NCBI GenBank assembly: GCA_003574685.1
Contig: QOCQ01000016.1
Coordinates: forward strand, 62,001-126,000
Source of the DNA: Rhodospirillaceae bacterium SYSU D60007
GTDB lineage: Bacteria > Pseudomonadota > Alphaproteobacteria > Reyranellales > Reyranellaceae
Direction: 5' to 3'
DNA: 64,000 nt
Part shown: positions 42,501 through 51,081 of the stretch, in pieces
Position numbering within the stretch: the first letter of the stretch is position 1
Layout of the letters: the number at the start of each line of letters is the position of its first letter
Notes under the pieces: model-generated
Told to the model about the DNA's origin: nothing
Databases searched by the model: none
What the model saw: only the letters and a program-made list of their open reading frames with translations
Made by a program: the position numbers and the translations under genes

Positions 42501-42676
42501 AGGAACTCGTCGATGCCGCCAAACCGCTTGCGGCTGGCGCGCATACCCCTTGTGAGGGTCACGGCGCGGCGGCGCACCCGTTCCCGGGCTTCCCCGTGCA
42601 GCGGATAGGCGCCGAGCAGGCGCTCCACGGCATCGGCCTCGGGCAGAGATGCCCCGGAATTGCCACCGTCAGCCAT
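39572..42676 (-). CDS. putA: Bifunctional proline dehydrogenase / glutamate-semialdehyde dehydrogenase
   Basis: 1034 residues, the small-PutA size without an N-terminal DNA-binding domain. Oxidises proline to P5C (FAD) and then to glutamate (NAD). The PRODH barrel has VEGPGISVKLSALHPRYEEAQR, VDAEEADRLDLSLDVFE and RLVKGAYWDSEIKRAQERG. The aldehyde dehydrogenase part has ISPWNFPLAIFTGQIAAALLAGN, VAFTGSVETAWAINR, AETGGQNAMLVDSSA with the Glu and FRSAGQRCSALRVLFVQ with the catalytic Cys. Divergent from the uracil-catabolism operon. Confidence 0.97.
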   Translation of the reverse strand: MADGGNSGASLPEADAVERLLGAYPLHGEARERVRRRAVTLTRGMRASRKRFGGIDEFLQEFGLTTREGVALMCLAEALLRIPDSETADALIEDKIGAADWDRHLGHADSLFVNAATWGLMLTGRVVTLDDPGRPSTLLRRLVAKAGEPAIRLAMRQAMRILGRQFVMGETIEAALDRARDDEALGYRHSFDMLGEGARTMADADRYMESYGEAIEAIGRTMRGRGPVEGPGISVKLSALHPRYEEAQRARVLRELVPRLSALAHRAAAANMALTVDAEEADRLDLSLDVFEAVLGDGLPADWQGFGLAIQAYQTRAPAVTERVIRAARAHRRRLMVRLVKGAYWDSEIKRAQERGFDAFPVFTRKAATDLSFIVCAAQLLAARDTLYPCFATHNAHTVAAVMELAGAGGGYEFQRLHGMGEPLYHQVVGRGSAHKVPCRIYAPVGGHRDLLAYLVRRLLENGANTSFVNRIVDEHVAAEDLVRDPAEIMSRHASTPHPKIPLPVDLFRPARANSRGIDLADRRATEKLLSAMHAAADTAWSAAPVVGGAVVKGTPHNVHDPANLDRVNGSVVDADTATVHRALAAAVAGFPAWERTPAEQRARVLDRAADLIEAERAAFMALIVREGGRTIPDALAEVREAVDFCRYYAAEARRQFAEPVELAGPTGERNTLGLRGRGVFACISPWNFPLAIFTGQIAAALLAGNAVLAKPAEQTPLVAARAVALLHRAGVPQDVLHLLPGDGKVGAALCSDTRITGVAFTGSVETAWAINRALAARQAPIAPLIAETGGQNAMLVDSSALPEQVVDDVITSAFRSAGQRCSALRVLFVQDDVADRIIEMIAGAARELVVGDPMELASDVGSVIDAEARSALGAHAARMAREARLVAETPLSRDLPRGHWFAPRAYEIDSLSRLTGEVFGPVLHMVRYDGGRLDSVLEAIEATGFGLTLGVHSRIDRTVETIVNRLPVGNAYVNRNMIGAVVGVQPFGGEGLSGTGPKAGGPHYLPRFATERTLSINTAAAGGNATLVSLADS

Positions 42677-42760
42677 CCCCGATCCTTCGAAGGTTCTTCA
42701 TAAATTGTCCACAGAGTGATAATATGCCTCGCTTTCCACGGTACTCGTACTGGAAAGCTC

Positions 42761-44059
42761 ATGACCACGGCACTGCCGCCGTCTTCCAAGCCAGAAGCTG
42801 TCATTTCCAACGCTCCGCGCGCCCATCGTCACATCCGGCTGACGTCCCACCCCGCACGCGGTAACGGCAAGCCGCCGGCCATCCAGTGGGATGCCGCAGC
42901 CGCCGCCGAGCGAGGCCCTGTCGTGGCCACCGTCACCCACCCCGAGCATCGCAACGCCATTGGCGTGCATGCAGGCGGCTATGGCGTTTACCGGGCGTTG
43001 GCGATTGCCGCACAAACGCTGGCGCCGGACCACCGCCCCGATCTCACGGACACCGCACCGGCTGCGCCCATCGGCCCTTTTCCCCAATGGGCGGAGCCGG
43101 ACAGGATCGTGTCGTTCGATCCGTGGGGGCATCTCGTGGCCGAGGTCTTTGCCGACCGCCTGGCTGCCGGCTGGGACATCCGGCCCACCATCGCGGTGAC
43201 CCGGGCGCGCGTGTCGATGCCCGAGGTCAAGGATGCGGTTGAGGCAGGCCGGCTGGTTCCGGATGGCCAAATTCTGCTGCCCGGCGGCGATGTGCGGGTA
43301 ACCAAGGCGGCCATCGAGCCGGTCTGGTGGCTGCCTGGCGTGGCGCGACGCTTTGAGGTCGCCGAGACGACTTTGCGCCGGGTTCTCTTCGAACAGACCG
43401 GCGGCATGTATCCAGAGTTGGTGACGCGCCCGGACCTGAAGGTCTTTCTGCCGCCGATTGGCGGCATGTCGCTCTACTTCTTCGGCGATCTTGGCAAGCT
43501 CGGTCAGATCGATACGAAGATCGCCTGCCGCGTTCATGACGAATGCAATGGTTCCGACGTGTTCGGTTCCGACATCTGCACGTGCCGGCCCTACCTGGCG
43601 CATGGCGTTGAGCTCTGCATCGGCATGGCCCAGCAAGGCGGCATCGGCCTCGTGGTCTACAACCGCAAGGAGGGCCGGGCGCTGGGCGAGGTCACCAAGT
43701 TTCTGGTCTACAACGCGCGCAAGCGCCAGCAGGGTGGCGACAGCGCGGCGCAGTATTTCGCGCGCACGGAGTGCGTGGCGGGCGTCCAGGACATGCGCTT
43801 TCAGCAGCTCATGCCCGACGTCTTCCACTGGCTGGGCATCGCCCGCATCGACCGCTTCGCCTCGATGAGCAACTTGAAGTCGGAGGCGCTGAAGTCGCTG
43901 GGAATTGACATCGTCGAGCAGGTGCCGATTCCCGAGGCGCTGATCCCGCCGGATGCGCAGGTCGAGATGGATGCCAAGAAGGCGGCGGGCTATTTCAGTC
44001 CCGACAAGCCGGATGCCGCCGAGCTGAGCCGGGCCAAGGGGCGAGGACTGGCAGAGTGA
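42761..44059 (+). CDS. URC1-like GTP cyclohydrolase II-family protein (uracil catabolism)
   Basis: 432 residues. The C-terminal half is GTP cyclohydrolase II-like with the zinc site HDECNGSDVFGSDICTCRPYL (three Cys) and GIGLVVYNRKEGRALGEVTKF. The N-terminal half, ATVTHPEHRNAIGVHAGGYGVYRALA, is absent from riboflavin RibA. Together with DUF1688 (URC4) and upp right behind it, this is the URC1 component of the non-canonical uracil degradation pathway known from Lachancea. So riboflavin synthesis is unlikely to be its role. ATG 42761 is chosen over an unsupported upstream start. Confidence 0.85.
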   Translation: MTTALPPSSKPEAVISNAPRAHRHIRLTSHPARGNGKPPAIQWDAAAAAERGPVVATVTHPEHRNAIGVHAGGYGVYRALAIAAQTLAPDHRPDLTDTAPAAPIGPFPQWAEPDRIVSFDPWGHLVAEVFADRLAAGWDIRPTIAVTRARVSMPEVKDAVEAGRLVPDGQILLPGGDVRVTKAAIEPVWWLPGVARRFEVAETTLRRVLFEQTGGMYPELVTRPDLKVFLPPIGGMSLYFFGDLGKLGQIDTKIACRVHDECNGSDVFGSDICTCRPYLAHGVELCIGMAQQGGIGLVVYNRKEGRALGEVTKFLVYNARKRQQGGDSAAQYFARTECVAGVQDMRFQQLMPDVFHWLGIARIDRFASMSNLKSEALKSLGIDIVEQVPIPEALIPPDAQVEMDAKKAAGYFSPDKPDAAELSRAKGRGLAE

Positions 44060-44096
44060 TGCCACGTCGCGCCAGCGTGCACGCTGGCTGGCCCGC

Positions 44097-45350
44097 ATGA
44101 TCTCCCGGTCACTGACGACGCCTGCTGACGCCATCGCCTGGCTGCGTACGCCGCAGGCCATTCGCGAGCGGGCAAAGCTCATCGGGCGCCTTGTCGAGAA
44201 CGGCGAATCCCGCTGGTTCGCCATTGACCAGGATGGCCTGGAGGCTGCGGTACAGGCGACACTCGACGTAGTGCGCGAACGCTTTGCCGATCCGCAAGCG
44301 GTGCCCTACCACGCCCGCTGGCGGCATTTTGAGGCAGGCGGGCGAAACCGCTGGCATGGCCTCGCCGCGCTGCTGCCCTCCGGCCTGGCGCTCGAAGAAC
44401 GTGCGCGGCGGCGGTTCGACCTGGCGATTGTCTCGGTGTTGCTGGATGCCGGCTCAGGACCGGATTGGCGCTATCGCGAGGCTGCCACCGGCGAGGTCTA
44501 CGCGCGGTCCGAGGGACTTGCCCTCGCCTCGCTGCACATGTTCGCCGCGGGCGCCTTCAGTCGCGATCCCACTGATCCCCTGCGGGCAGACGCCGATGTG
44601 CTGGCACGCATCGAGGGCCCGGTGTTGGCCGCCGGATTTCAGGTTGCCGCGCATAATCCTCTGGTCGGGCTGGACGGACGCATCGGCCTGCTGCGCCGGC
44701 TCGGTGAAACCGTGCTGGCGCGCCCCGGCCTGTTTGGCGCGCACGATGCCCGGCCGGGGCATCTGTTCGATCATCTTGTCGCGCAAGTCTCGGGACGAAC
44801 CCTGCCTGCGGCCGCCGTCCTCCAGGCGCTGCTTGAGGCGTTCACGCCAATCTGGCCATCGCGCCTCAGCATCGCTGGCGAACCACTGGGCGACGTCTGG
44901 CGGCATCCGGCCATCCGTACGCGCGACCTCACCGATGGGCTGGTGCCGTTTCACAAGCTCTCACAGTGGCTCACCTATTCGCTTGTGGAGCCGCTGGAGG
45001 AAGTCGGGATTTCCGTGACGAACCTCGACGCGCTCACCGGGCTTCCGGAATACCGCAACGGCGGCCTCTTCATCGATAGTGGCGCACTGCGCCCGAAACG
45101 CCGCGAAATCCTCGACCGCGCCTGGACGCCTGGCGAGGAGGTCATTGTCGAGTGGCGGGCGCTGACAGTGCTGCTGCTGGACCAGGTGGCACAGCATGTG
45201 CGCGCGCATCTTGGCCTGGACGCCGGTGCGCTGCCGCTGGCGAAGGTACTGGAAGGCGGCACATGGCTGGCGGGGCGCCGGCTGGCTGCGCAACGCCGGC
45301 CCGGCGGCACGCCGCCCATCGCCATCGAAAGCGATGGCACTGTCTTCTGA
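44097..45350 (+). CDS. DUF1688 family protein (URC4-like)
   Basis: 417 residues. Family phrases: [91 protein letters not shown] and [20 protein letters not shown] (cited as landmarks: [10 protein letters not shown]-type and SEGLALAS). DUF1688 is the URC4 protein, essential for uracil use in yeast, with chemistry not settled. It starts 37 bases after the URC1-like gene and is 14 bases before upp. Confidence 0.86.
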   Translation: MISRSLTTPADAIAWLRTPQAIRERAKLIGRLVENGESRWFAIDQDGLEAAVQATLDVVRERFADPQAVPYHARWRHFEAGGRNRWHGLAALLPSGLALEERARRRFDLAIVSVLLDAGSGPDWRYREAATGEVYARSEGLALASLHMFAAGAFSRDPTDPLRADADVLARIEGPVLAAGFQVAAHNPLVGLDGRIGLLRRLGETVLARPGLFGAHDARPGHLFDHLVAQVSGRTLPAAAVLQALLEAFTPIWPSRLSIAGEPLGDVWRHPAIRTRDLTDGLVPFHKLSQWLTYSLVEPLEEVGISVTNLDALTGLPEYRNGGLFIDSGALRPKRREILDRAWTPGEEVIVEWRALTVLLLDQVAQHVRAHLGLDAGALPLAKVLEGGTWLAGRRLAAQRRPGGTPPIAIESDGTVF

Positions 45351-45364
45351 AGGGGGAGGAAGCC

Positions 45365-45991
45365 ATGACCATCACCGTCGTTGACCATCCTCTTGTCCAG
45401 CACAAGCTGTCGCTGATGCGCGACCGGGAAACAGGAACCGCCAACTTCCGCCGGCTGCTGCGCGAGATCGCCATGCTGCTGGGCTACGAAGTGACGCGCG
45501 ATCTTCCGCTCGAAAAGCGCCACATAGAAACGCCGCTGGCCGGCACGGAGGCGCCATTCATCGAGGGGAAGAAGCTGGTGGTGGTGCCGATCCTGCGTGC
45601 CGGCCTGGGACTGGCCGACGGCCTGCTCGAGCTGATGCCGCAGGCGCGCGTCGGGCATGTGGGGCTATACCGCGATCCCGAGACGCGGGCGGCGGTCGAG
45701 TACTACTGCAAACTGCCAGAGGATATCGCCGACCGCCTCGTCGTAGTCTGCGATCCGATGCTGGCCACGGCCAACTCGGCAATTGCCGCTGTTGACCTGC
45801 TCAAGCGCGCGGGTGCCCCGCGCATCAAGTTCATGTGCCTGCTGGCGGCGCCGGAAGGCGTCAGGGCGTTCACCGAGGTTCACCCCGACGTGCCGCTATG
45901 GACCGCCGCGATTGATCGTAAACTCGACGATCATGCCTACATCCTGCCTGGCCTCGGTGACGCCGGCGACCGCCTGTACGGAACCAAGTAA
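45365..45991 (+). CDS. upp: Uracil phosphoribosyltransferase
   Basis: 208 residues, makes UMP from uracil and PRPP; this is the URC6 step in the same pathway. Seen are [70 protein letters not shown], the PRPP loop [22 protein letters not shown] and [17 protein letters not shown]. The PRPP loop has ATANSA where ATGGSA is usual, a possible change in PRPP contact. GGAGGAAG precedes ATG 45365. Third gene of the operon. Confidence 0.95.
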   Translation: MTITVVDHPLVQHKLSLMRDRETGTANFRRLLREIAMLLGYEVTRDLPLEKRHIETPLAGTEAPFIEGKKLVVVPILRAGLGLADGLLELMPQARVGHVGLYRDPETRAAVEYYCKLPEDIADRLVVVCDPMLATANSAIAAVDLLKRAGAPRIKFMCLLAAPEGVRAFTEVHPDVPLWTAAIDRKLDDHAYILPGLGDAGDRLYGTK

Positions 45992-46004
45992 TCTATCCTC
46001 GGGT

Positions 46005-47042
46005 TCAGTTCCCCGGGCCCCGTTCCATGGAGTAAGGCTGCCAGCGCACGAGGGGTGACTTCTCCAGCACCGAGGGATTGACGCAGCTCCGCGGCCAGCG
46101 GCCGCCCAGCACGGCGGCCAGCTCCTGCCCTACGCGACGGCGTCGCGCCGGATCGAATCGCGCCGAGGCAGAAGCCACATGCGCGGTCAGGATCACGTTA
46201 TCCATCTTCAGCAGCGGGTTGTCGGGCTTGACCGGCTCCACCTCCAGCACGTCGAGACCCGCCGCAGCGATCCAGCCCTCCTGCAAGGCCTTGATGAGGG
46301 CGCTTTCGTCTACCGTGGGTCCGCGGCCGGTGTTGATGAAGAGCGCGGTGCGCTTCATGGCGCGGAAGTGCGGCTCGCGCAGCATGTGGTGCGCTTCGGC
46401 CGTGGCCGGCGCGTGCATGGAGATGATGTCAGACTGCGCCAGCACCTCATCGAGGCTGGCCGGCAGCACGCCATGATCGCTCATGACGAGCTCCTCGACG
46501 AAGGGATCATAGGCCATCAGCCGCAGCCCGAACGGGGCGGCGCGGCGCGCGACAGCACGCGCGACATGGCCGAAGGCGATGAAGCCCAGCGTCTGGCCCA
46601 TCAGCCGCGGGAACTGGTAGAGCATCGGCCGGCCCTCACGCCAGCGGCCGTCGCGCACCAGCCGGTCCTGCACCACCAGACGGCGGAATGTCGCCAGGAT
46701 CAGCATCATGGCGTGATCGGCCACCTCCTCGATGAAGGTGTCGGGCACGTTGGTGACCGGGATGCCGCGGCGGGTGGCGGCCGCAACGTCCACCGAATCG
46801 ACGCCGACGCTGCCCAGCGAGATCACCCTGCAGCGCTCCAGCCCGTCGATGATGCGGGCGCTGATCGGTCTGCCCTTGGCGTAGAGGGCATCGGCATCAT
46901 GCGCCGCGGCGATGAACTCGTTTTCCGAGGGCGCATCGATCTCGACGATCTCGGCGTCGATGGCCGACAGCGCTTCCATCTCGTAGCTGTAGCCCGGCCC
47001 GCTGGTGCCTCCCGGCGCGGTGACGATCCTGAACTTGCCCAT
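46005..47042 (-). CDS. D-2-hydroxyacid dehydrogenase family protein
   Basis: 345-residue NAD(P)-dependent oxidoreductase of the phosphoglycerate/C-terminal-binding-protein type. Catalytic and binding positions: LGSVGVDSVDVAAATRRGIPVTNVP, FIAFGHVARAVARRAAPFG (Rossmann loop, variant GxxxxG), NTGRGPTVDESAL with the catalytic Arg region, DVLEVEP with Glu and TAHVASASARF with the His. Substrate unknown. It is convergent with upp (13 bases between), so it is probably not part of the uracil operon. Confidence 0.86.
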   Translation of the reverse strand: MGKFRIVTAPGGTSGPGYSYEMEALSAIDAEIVEIDAPSENEFIAAAHDADALYAKGRPISARIIDGLERCRVISLGSVGVDSVDVAAATRRGIPVTNVPDTFIEEVADHAMMLILATFRRLVVQDRLVRDGRWREGRPMLYQFPRLMGQTLGFIAFGHVARAVARRAAPFGLRLMAYDPFVEELVMSDHGVLPASLDEVLAQSDIISMHAPATAEAHHMLREPHFRAMKRTALFINTGRGPTVDESALIKALQEGWIAAAGLDVLEVEPVKPDNPLLKMDNVILTAHVASASARFDPARRRRVGQELAAVLGGRWPRSCVNPSVLEKSPLVRWQPYSMERGPGN

Positions 47043-47113
47043 GCGTTTCCTCCGTTGCCGGGGCCGCAGTGAACCGATTGCGCCGAGCTCTTGTCAATCC
47101 GAACCGGCGCTGC

Positions 47114-47770
47114 TCACGCGAGAACGATTTCGAAAGTGCCGGACAAGGCGCCAGGTTCGGGTCCACCGGAAGGCGACAGCGACACGATGACGTTTTGCCG
47201 CTGACGCTCATCGCGGATGGCGCGCAGCACGCCGTCGCGTTCGTTGCCGGTTTCACCGGCGACGTACATCTGCGTCGTCAGCCGGCGCCCGTCCGCTGCG
47301 ACGATACGGAAGTGGATGTGCGGCGTCCGTCCGGCATAGGCAACGGGCCGGATGGTGCGAAAACGCCAGCTGCCGTCGGCGCCAGTCGTCGTCTGGCCGA
47401 AGCCCTGAAAGCCCGCATCGCGCCGCGCCCGCTCCCGCCCCTCGCCCGGATGGTCGTAGATGCCGTGCACGTCACATTGCCAGATCTGGACCTGGGCGCC
47501 TGCCAGCAGCCGGCCCGAAGTGTCACGCACACGGCCGCTGACGTAAGTCACGACGCCTCGCGCTGCCGCCGGCGCGCCGCGCACCGTGACCAGATCGCTG
47601 TCGCTGTCGGCCGGCATCGCCACCGGATAGAACGGTCCCTCGGTCTGCGCGGGCGTGGGGACCAGCGTTTCGGCACGCACCAATGACGGTGCAGCTACAA
47701 GCAGCGAAAGGCCGGCGCCGGCACGCACGAACCGCCGGCGATGCACCGCAAGCGTTGACGGCGGGGACAT
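47114..47770 (-). CDS. Exported intradiol ring-cleavage dioxygenase family protein
   Basis: 218 residues. Start 47770 has GGAGG 5 bases upstream. The N-terminus HRRRFVRAGAGLSLLVAAPSLVRA is a probable twin-arginine signal, so the protein is exported. The Fe(III) site of protocatechuate 3,4-dioxygenase-type enzymes is visible: QTEGPFYP, CDVHGIYDHPGEG (Tyr), RPVAYAGRTPHIHFRI (Tyr, His, His). A cell-surface catechol-cleaving or aromatic-binding role is inferred; the substrate is not known. Next to a lipoprotein gene, 22 bases apart in the same direction. Confidence 0.85.
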   Translation of the reverse strand: MSPPSTLAVHRRRFVRAGAGLSLLVAAPSLVRAETLVPTPAQTEGPFYPVAMPADSDSDLVTVRGAPAAARGVVTYVSGRVRDTSGRLLAGAQVQIWQCDVHGIYDHPGEGRERARRDAGFQGFGQTTTGADGSWRFRTIRPVAYAGRTPHIHFRIVAADGRRLTTQMYVAGETGNERDGVLRAIRDERQRQNVIVSLSPSGGPEPGALSGTFEIVLA

Positions 47771-47792
47771 GCGCGCCTCCATCCTGGCTGGT

Positions 47793-48512
47793 CTAGTCAA
47801 TTCCCAGCCACCGCTTGAGCTTGTTGCTCCAGCTCTCGGCGTAGACGATATCCGCCCTGATCTCGTAGGGCACGCCGGGCGTCTGCCGAACCAGGGCAAT
47901 CAGCGGCAGCTTCCATGTCACCTTGCGGCCGTCGGCTTGTACCTCGCCGGTGGCGTTCTCGATGCGCGCCGCCGAGACGCTCAACGTGACATAGCGATTG
48001 GCGGTCATGGCGAGCAGCATGGCATTGGCGGCCAGATCCTCGCCGGGTTTTCGACTGCCTGATGCCGGATCGTCCATCGGCTTGAAATCGCCGGTCAGCC
48101 GGTAGACGCCTTCGCGCAGCCGCTCGATCTTCAACTGCGACTTGTTGAGGCCGCCCAACCCGCGACTACCACCCTGTCTCTGACGCTGGGCCTCGGAGGC
48201 GAGAACCGGGTCGGACACTTGAACCACATAGGTGCACAGCGCCATGTCGCCGCGTTGGCTGCGCTTTCCTTTGATCGAGGTCACGCCGGCAGGAAGCGTG
48301 TCGGCCGGCCGCTCCTTCTCGCAATCGGCCAGAAAGTCCGGCTGCCCCGGCTTGCCCTGGCTGGCAAGCACCGCCGCAAGCTGTGTCGATATCCCCAGTT
48401 CCGCGGTAACTTGCGCGGTCCCGTCGGGTCGAAACACGCCGTCGGCAGTTACATCGAAACAGCCCGCCAGAAGACTTGCGGCCGCTCCCAGCGCCAGTAC
48501 CCGCAATCTCAT
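47793..48512 (-). CDS. Putative lipoprotein (LppM-like)
   Basis: 239 residues from ATG 48512. The signal MRLRVLALGAAASLLAGC has a perfect lipobox (LAGC). The mature part has DVTADGVFRPDGTAQVTAELGIS, a hydrophilic middle, and the C-terminal EIRADIVYAESWSNKLKRWLG; the 'dV..dGtg.v...l' pattern resembles LppM-type DUF3153 lipoproteins. No membrane helix at the C-terminus. Its 5' region faces the kinase gene. Confidence 0.72.
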   Translation of the reverse strand: MRLRVLALGAAASLLAGCFDVTADGVFRPDGTAQVTAELGISTQLAAVLASQGKPGQPDFLADCEKERPADTLPAGVTSIKGKRSQRGDMALCTYVVQVSDPVLASEAQRQRQGGSRGLGGLNKSQLKIERLREGVYRLTGDFKPMDDPASGSRKPGEDLAANAMLLAMTANRYVTLSVSAARIENATGEVQADGRKVTWKLPLIALVRQTPGVPYEIRADIVYAESWSNKLKRWLGID

Positions 48513-48658
48513 CCTTCCCCCCTCCGGCATCCGTACCGCACAGCATGCCGCCGGCCGGTGTCAGAAAGATGGTAGGCACCCGGCAGGCCCGGGCACAAGG
48601 CGGCTGCATCCAGAAGACGCCTGGCACCGTATTCAGGGGTATTCGTGACGAGGAGCGG

Positions 48659-50347
48659 ATGACCGACAAGGCCGATCCCTTTGCGCCGACCCGCCTGATT
48701 GCGCCAAGTGATGATGAACAACGCACCAGCCTGTTGCAGCCCGGCGCCCTTCTCAACAGCTCGCACCGTATCGAGGCGTTGATCGGTCGCGGTGGCATGG
48801 GCGAAGTCTACCGCGCAACCAACGTTCACACAGGCGACCAGGATGCGATCAAGGTCATCCGTCGCGACCTCGCCGGCGATCCGCAGATCCGCGAGCTGTT
48901 CCGCCGCGAGGCCGGCGCCCTGCGCAAGATGCGGCACCCGGCTGTGGTTTCGTACCAGGGCGTTTTCGGAGATGAGTCCGGGCGGCTGTTTCTGGTCATG
49001 GAGTACGTCGAGGGCCCTTCTCTGGCTTCGGTCATTTCGAATGCGCCGCTGTTGTCGGTCAAAGTGCGCCGGCTCGGTGCGTGGATCGCGGAAGGGCTGG
49101 GCGCCGCCCATGCCGGTGGTGTCGTGCATCGCGATCTCTCGCCGGACAACATCGTGCTGCGCGGCGGCGATCTCGGTCAGGCCGTGCTGATCGATTTCGG
49201 TGTCGCCAAGAGGCTGGACAGGGTCAGCACGCTCATCGGCGATGGCTTTGCCGGCAAGCTGGATTACTGCTCACCCGAACAGTGCGGCCTGTACGGTAGC
49301 GTCATCGACCATCGTACCGACATTTACAGTCTCGGGCTCGTTCTGGCGGCTGCCGCCAGCGGCAAGCCCTTGCCCATGGGCTCGTCGCTGGCCGGGGCGG
49401 TGAAGGCGCGCGAATCCCGACCTGATCTGAGCGGCGTACCTGACGATCTGCGTTGCGACCTGGCTCGGCTTCTGGAACCCGACCCGGCGCGACGCGTGCA
49501 AAGCATGCGCGAGGTTGCGGCCCTGTTGAGTTGCGGCGTGGACCGTGCCTTGCCTGCCCCGACGCCTGCGCAAACGGGATTGTTGCGCCGCCTTGCCTGG
49601 GTTGCCGGCGGCGCGGCCGCCCTTCTGCTGGTGGGCATCGACGTTCCGGACACGCCGGCTCCGGCGCCAACATTCGATAGCGCTTTTCCGATACCGCAGG
49701 CCGTCGAGGAGGCAAGATCCGGCGGGGACGAAGAGGAAGCACGTGCTGAAGCCGAAAGGCGGCGTCTGGCGGATGAGGCACAGGTCAAGGCCGAGATCGA
49801 AAGACGTCGCGCCGAGGAGACGCAGCGCAAGGTTAAGGTTGAAGCGGACAGGCGCGCCGCAGAAGCCGCACAACGCAGGGCAGACGAAGAGCGGCGCAGG
49901 GACGAAGAGCGGCGCAGGGACGAAGAGCGGCGCAGGGCAGCCGAACAGCAGCCTGTCGCGGTTTCTGGCCCGTTACCGCGGCAATCGGGTCCGGAAGTCA
50001 CCGGCTTGTCACAGTCGCGGCTGCCGGATGTGGACGGCGCATGGCGCGGAACCATCTGCTACCGCCGTATCGGGTTGACCCGCGGGAACGAGACATGCGG
50101 GCCTATGTCCGTTCTGGTGGCCGGAGGCACCGTCACGGGCAACTGGACGGTCCACGGCATCACCTACGGCATCTCGGGTGCCCTCGCGGGCGATGGTGGC
50201 AGGCTGACACTGGAAATGCCGCCGGCAGGCCGGGGCGCGTCGCTGGGCGCGAAGTTCACCCTGCCCGTGCGGCTGGCCGAGCGTGCCATGCATGGCGAGG
50301 GTTATACGATCAGCAACGTGCTGGTGATGCTGGGCGCCTCCCGTTGA
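48659..50347 (+). CDS. Serine/threonine protein kinase with coiled-coil and C-terminal extracytoplasmic domain
   Basis: 562 residues. Kinase domain (about 30-290): IGRGGMGEVYRATN, DAIKVIRRDL (Lys), VVHRDLSPDNIVLRGG (catalytic loop; S in place of K after HRDL), LIDFGVAKRL, YCSPEQCG. One hydrophobic helix (RRLAWVAGGAAALLLVGID) follows, then an Arg/Glu-rich coiled coil with an RRRDEE repeat encoded by three 18-base units, and a C-terminal 110-residue domain starting DVDGAWRGTICYRR. The outer part may be a sensor. Start 48659 with AGGAG upstream. Divergent from the lipoprotein. Confidence 0.85.
   Translation: MTDKADPFAPTRLIAPSDDEQRTSLLQPGALLNSSHRIEALIGRGGMGEVYRATNVHTGDQDAIKVIRRDLAGDPQIRELFRREAGALRKMRHPAVVSYQGVFGDESGRLFLVMEYVEGPSLASVISNAPLLSVKVRRLGAWIAEGLGAAHAGGVVHRDLSPDNIVLRGGDLGQAVLIDFGVAKRLDRVSTLIGDGFAGKLDYCSPEQCGLYGSVIDHRTDIYSLGLVLAAAASGKPLPMGSSLAGAVKARESRPDLSGVPDDLRCDLARLLEPDPARRVQSMREVAALLSCGVDRALPAPTPAQTGLLRRLAWVAGGAAALLLVGIDVPDTPAPAPTFDSAFPIPQAVEEARSGGDEEEARAEAERRRLADEAQVKAEIERRRAEETQRKVKVEADRRAAEAAQRRADEERRRDEERRRDEERRRAAEQQPVAVSGPLPRQSGPEVTGLSQSRLPDVDGAWRGTICYRRIGLTRGNETCGPMSVLVAGGTVTGNWTVHGITYGISGALAGDGGRLTLEMPPAGRGASLGAKFTLPVRLAERAMHGEGYTISNVLVMLGASR
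49883..49936 (+). repeat. Three perfect 18-base tandem repeats inside the kinase gene
   Basis: GACGAAGAGCGGCGCAGG occurs three times in a row and encodes a repeated RRDEE(R) unit in the coiled coil. In-frame copy changes would alter coil length without breaking the gene, a typical slippage site. Confidence 0.85.
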
Positions 50348-50587
50348 CCGGCACTGGCCCCTTCGCCGCTCCGCGCGCCCAATCGAGAGCTTGTGACTGT
50401 CCGGCGTGTTCCACGGGCGGCGATGGGTGTATGATCCCTGCCGGCTGGCCTGAGTTTCAGGTCGCGGCAAAACAACCATCAATGGCGTCCCTGGACTCGG
50501 ACTGGCATGCGGCACCTTTGGGTTGCCGCAGCGTTCCAGATGTGGGTCAGCATGACCCTGAGCGTGTTACGCGCATCGGAGGATGCC

Positions 50588-51001
50588 ATGGAACACAGGA
50601 CGCTGGATGAACTCAGGCGTACGGCTCTGACGGCCCCGCTGCCGCTTTCTTCCCGGATGACCCGGCGGGAGAAACTCGAGCGGTGGGCGACCCTTCTCGA
50701 ACGGCATACCGGGCCACTGATGCCGCTGATGCGGGTGGAATACCTCCCCGAGCAGGCCCGCCGGATGCTGCGCGGCGACGAGACACCGCTCAGCGTCGCG
50801 TACAAGGACCCGGTGTTTCAGGCGGAAGGCCTGAAGAGCGACAGGCTGGGCGACGGCATGGCGTTCTTCGAGCTGAGCGACCAGGAAGCGCACCACCTGC
50901 TCTGCGACTGCCACTACTGCGGAACGATGACGGGTGAGAGCGTCGCTGCGCGCGCCCGCTTCACGGCCAACGGCCCCGGCGCCCGCGGGCTCTGGGACTA
51001 G
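50588..51001 (+). CDS. Conserved hypothetical soluble protein
   Basis: 137 residues from ATG 50588, which has GGAGG 5 bases upstream (an earlier in-frame ATG has none). It contains PLSSRMTRREKLERWATLLERHTGPLMPLMRVEYLP, then a C-terminal CDCHYCGTMTGESVAARARFTAN with three closely spaced cysteines (C-x-C-x2-C) that could bind a metal. The function is not known to me. It is codirectional with the DsbA-like gene, 80 bases ahead of it. Confidence 0.68.
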   Translation: MEHRTLDELRRTALTAPLPLSSRMTRREKLERWATLLERHTGPLMPLMRVEYLPEQARRMLRGDETPLSVAYKDPVFQAEGLKSDRLGDGMAFFELSDQEAHHLLCDCHYCGTMTGESVAARARFTANGPGARGLWD

Positions 51002-51081
51002 GGACCAGCGCTCCGGAAAGCAGTTGGCGGCCATGACCGGCGATGGCAAGTTGTCATCGACTTGCCATCCCGGAGTTCGTC

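Noticed and set aside
39165-42703. Several 480-560-codon open frames overlapping putA in other frames
   Set aside because: PutA motifs are intact along the full length; the others are its shadows.
42761-44059. Annotation as riboflavin GTP cyclohydrolase II (ribA)
   Set aside because: The long N-terminal extension and the DUF1688 and upp neighbours point to URC1, not to riboflavin synthesis.
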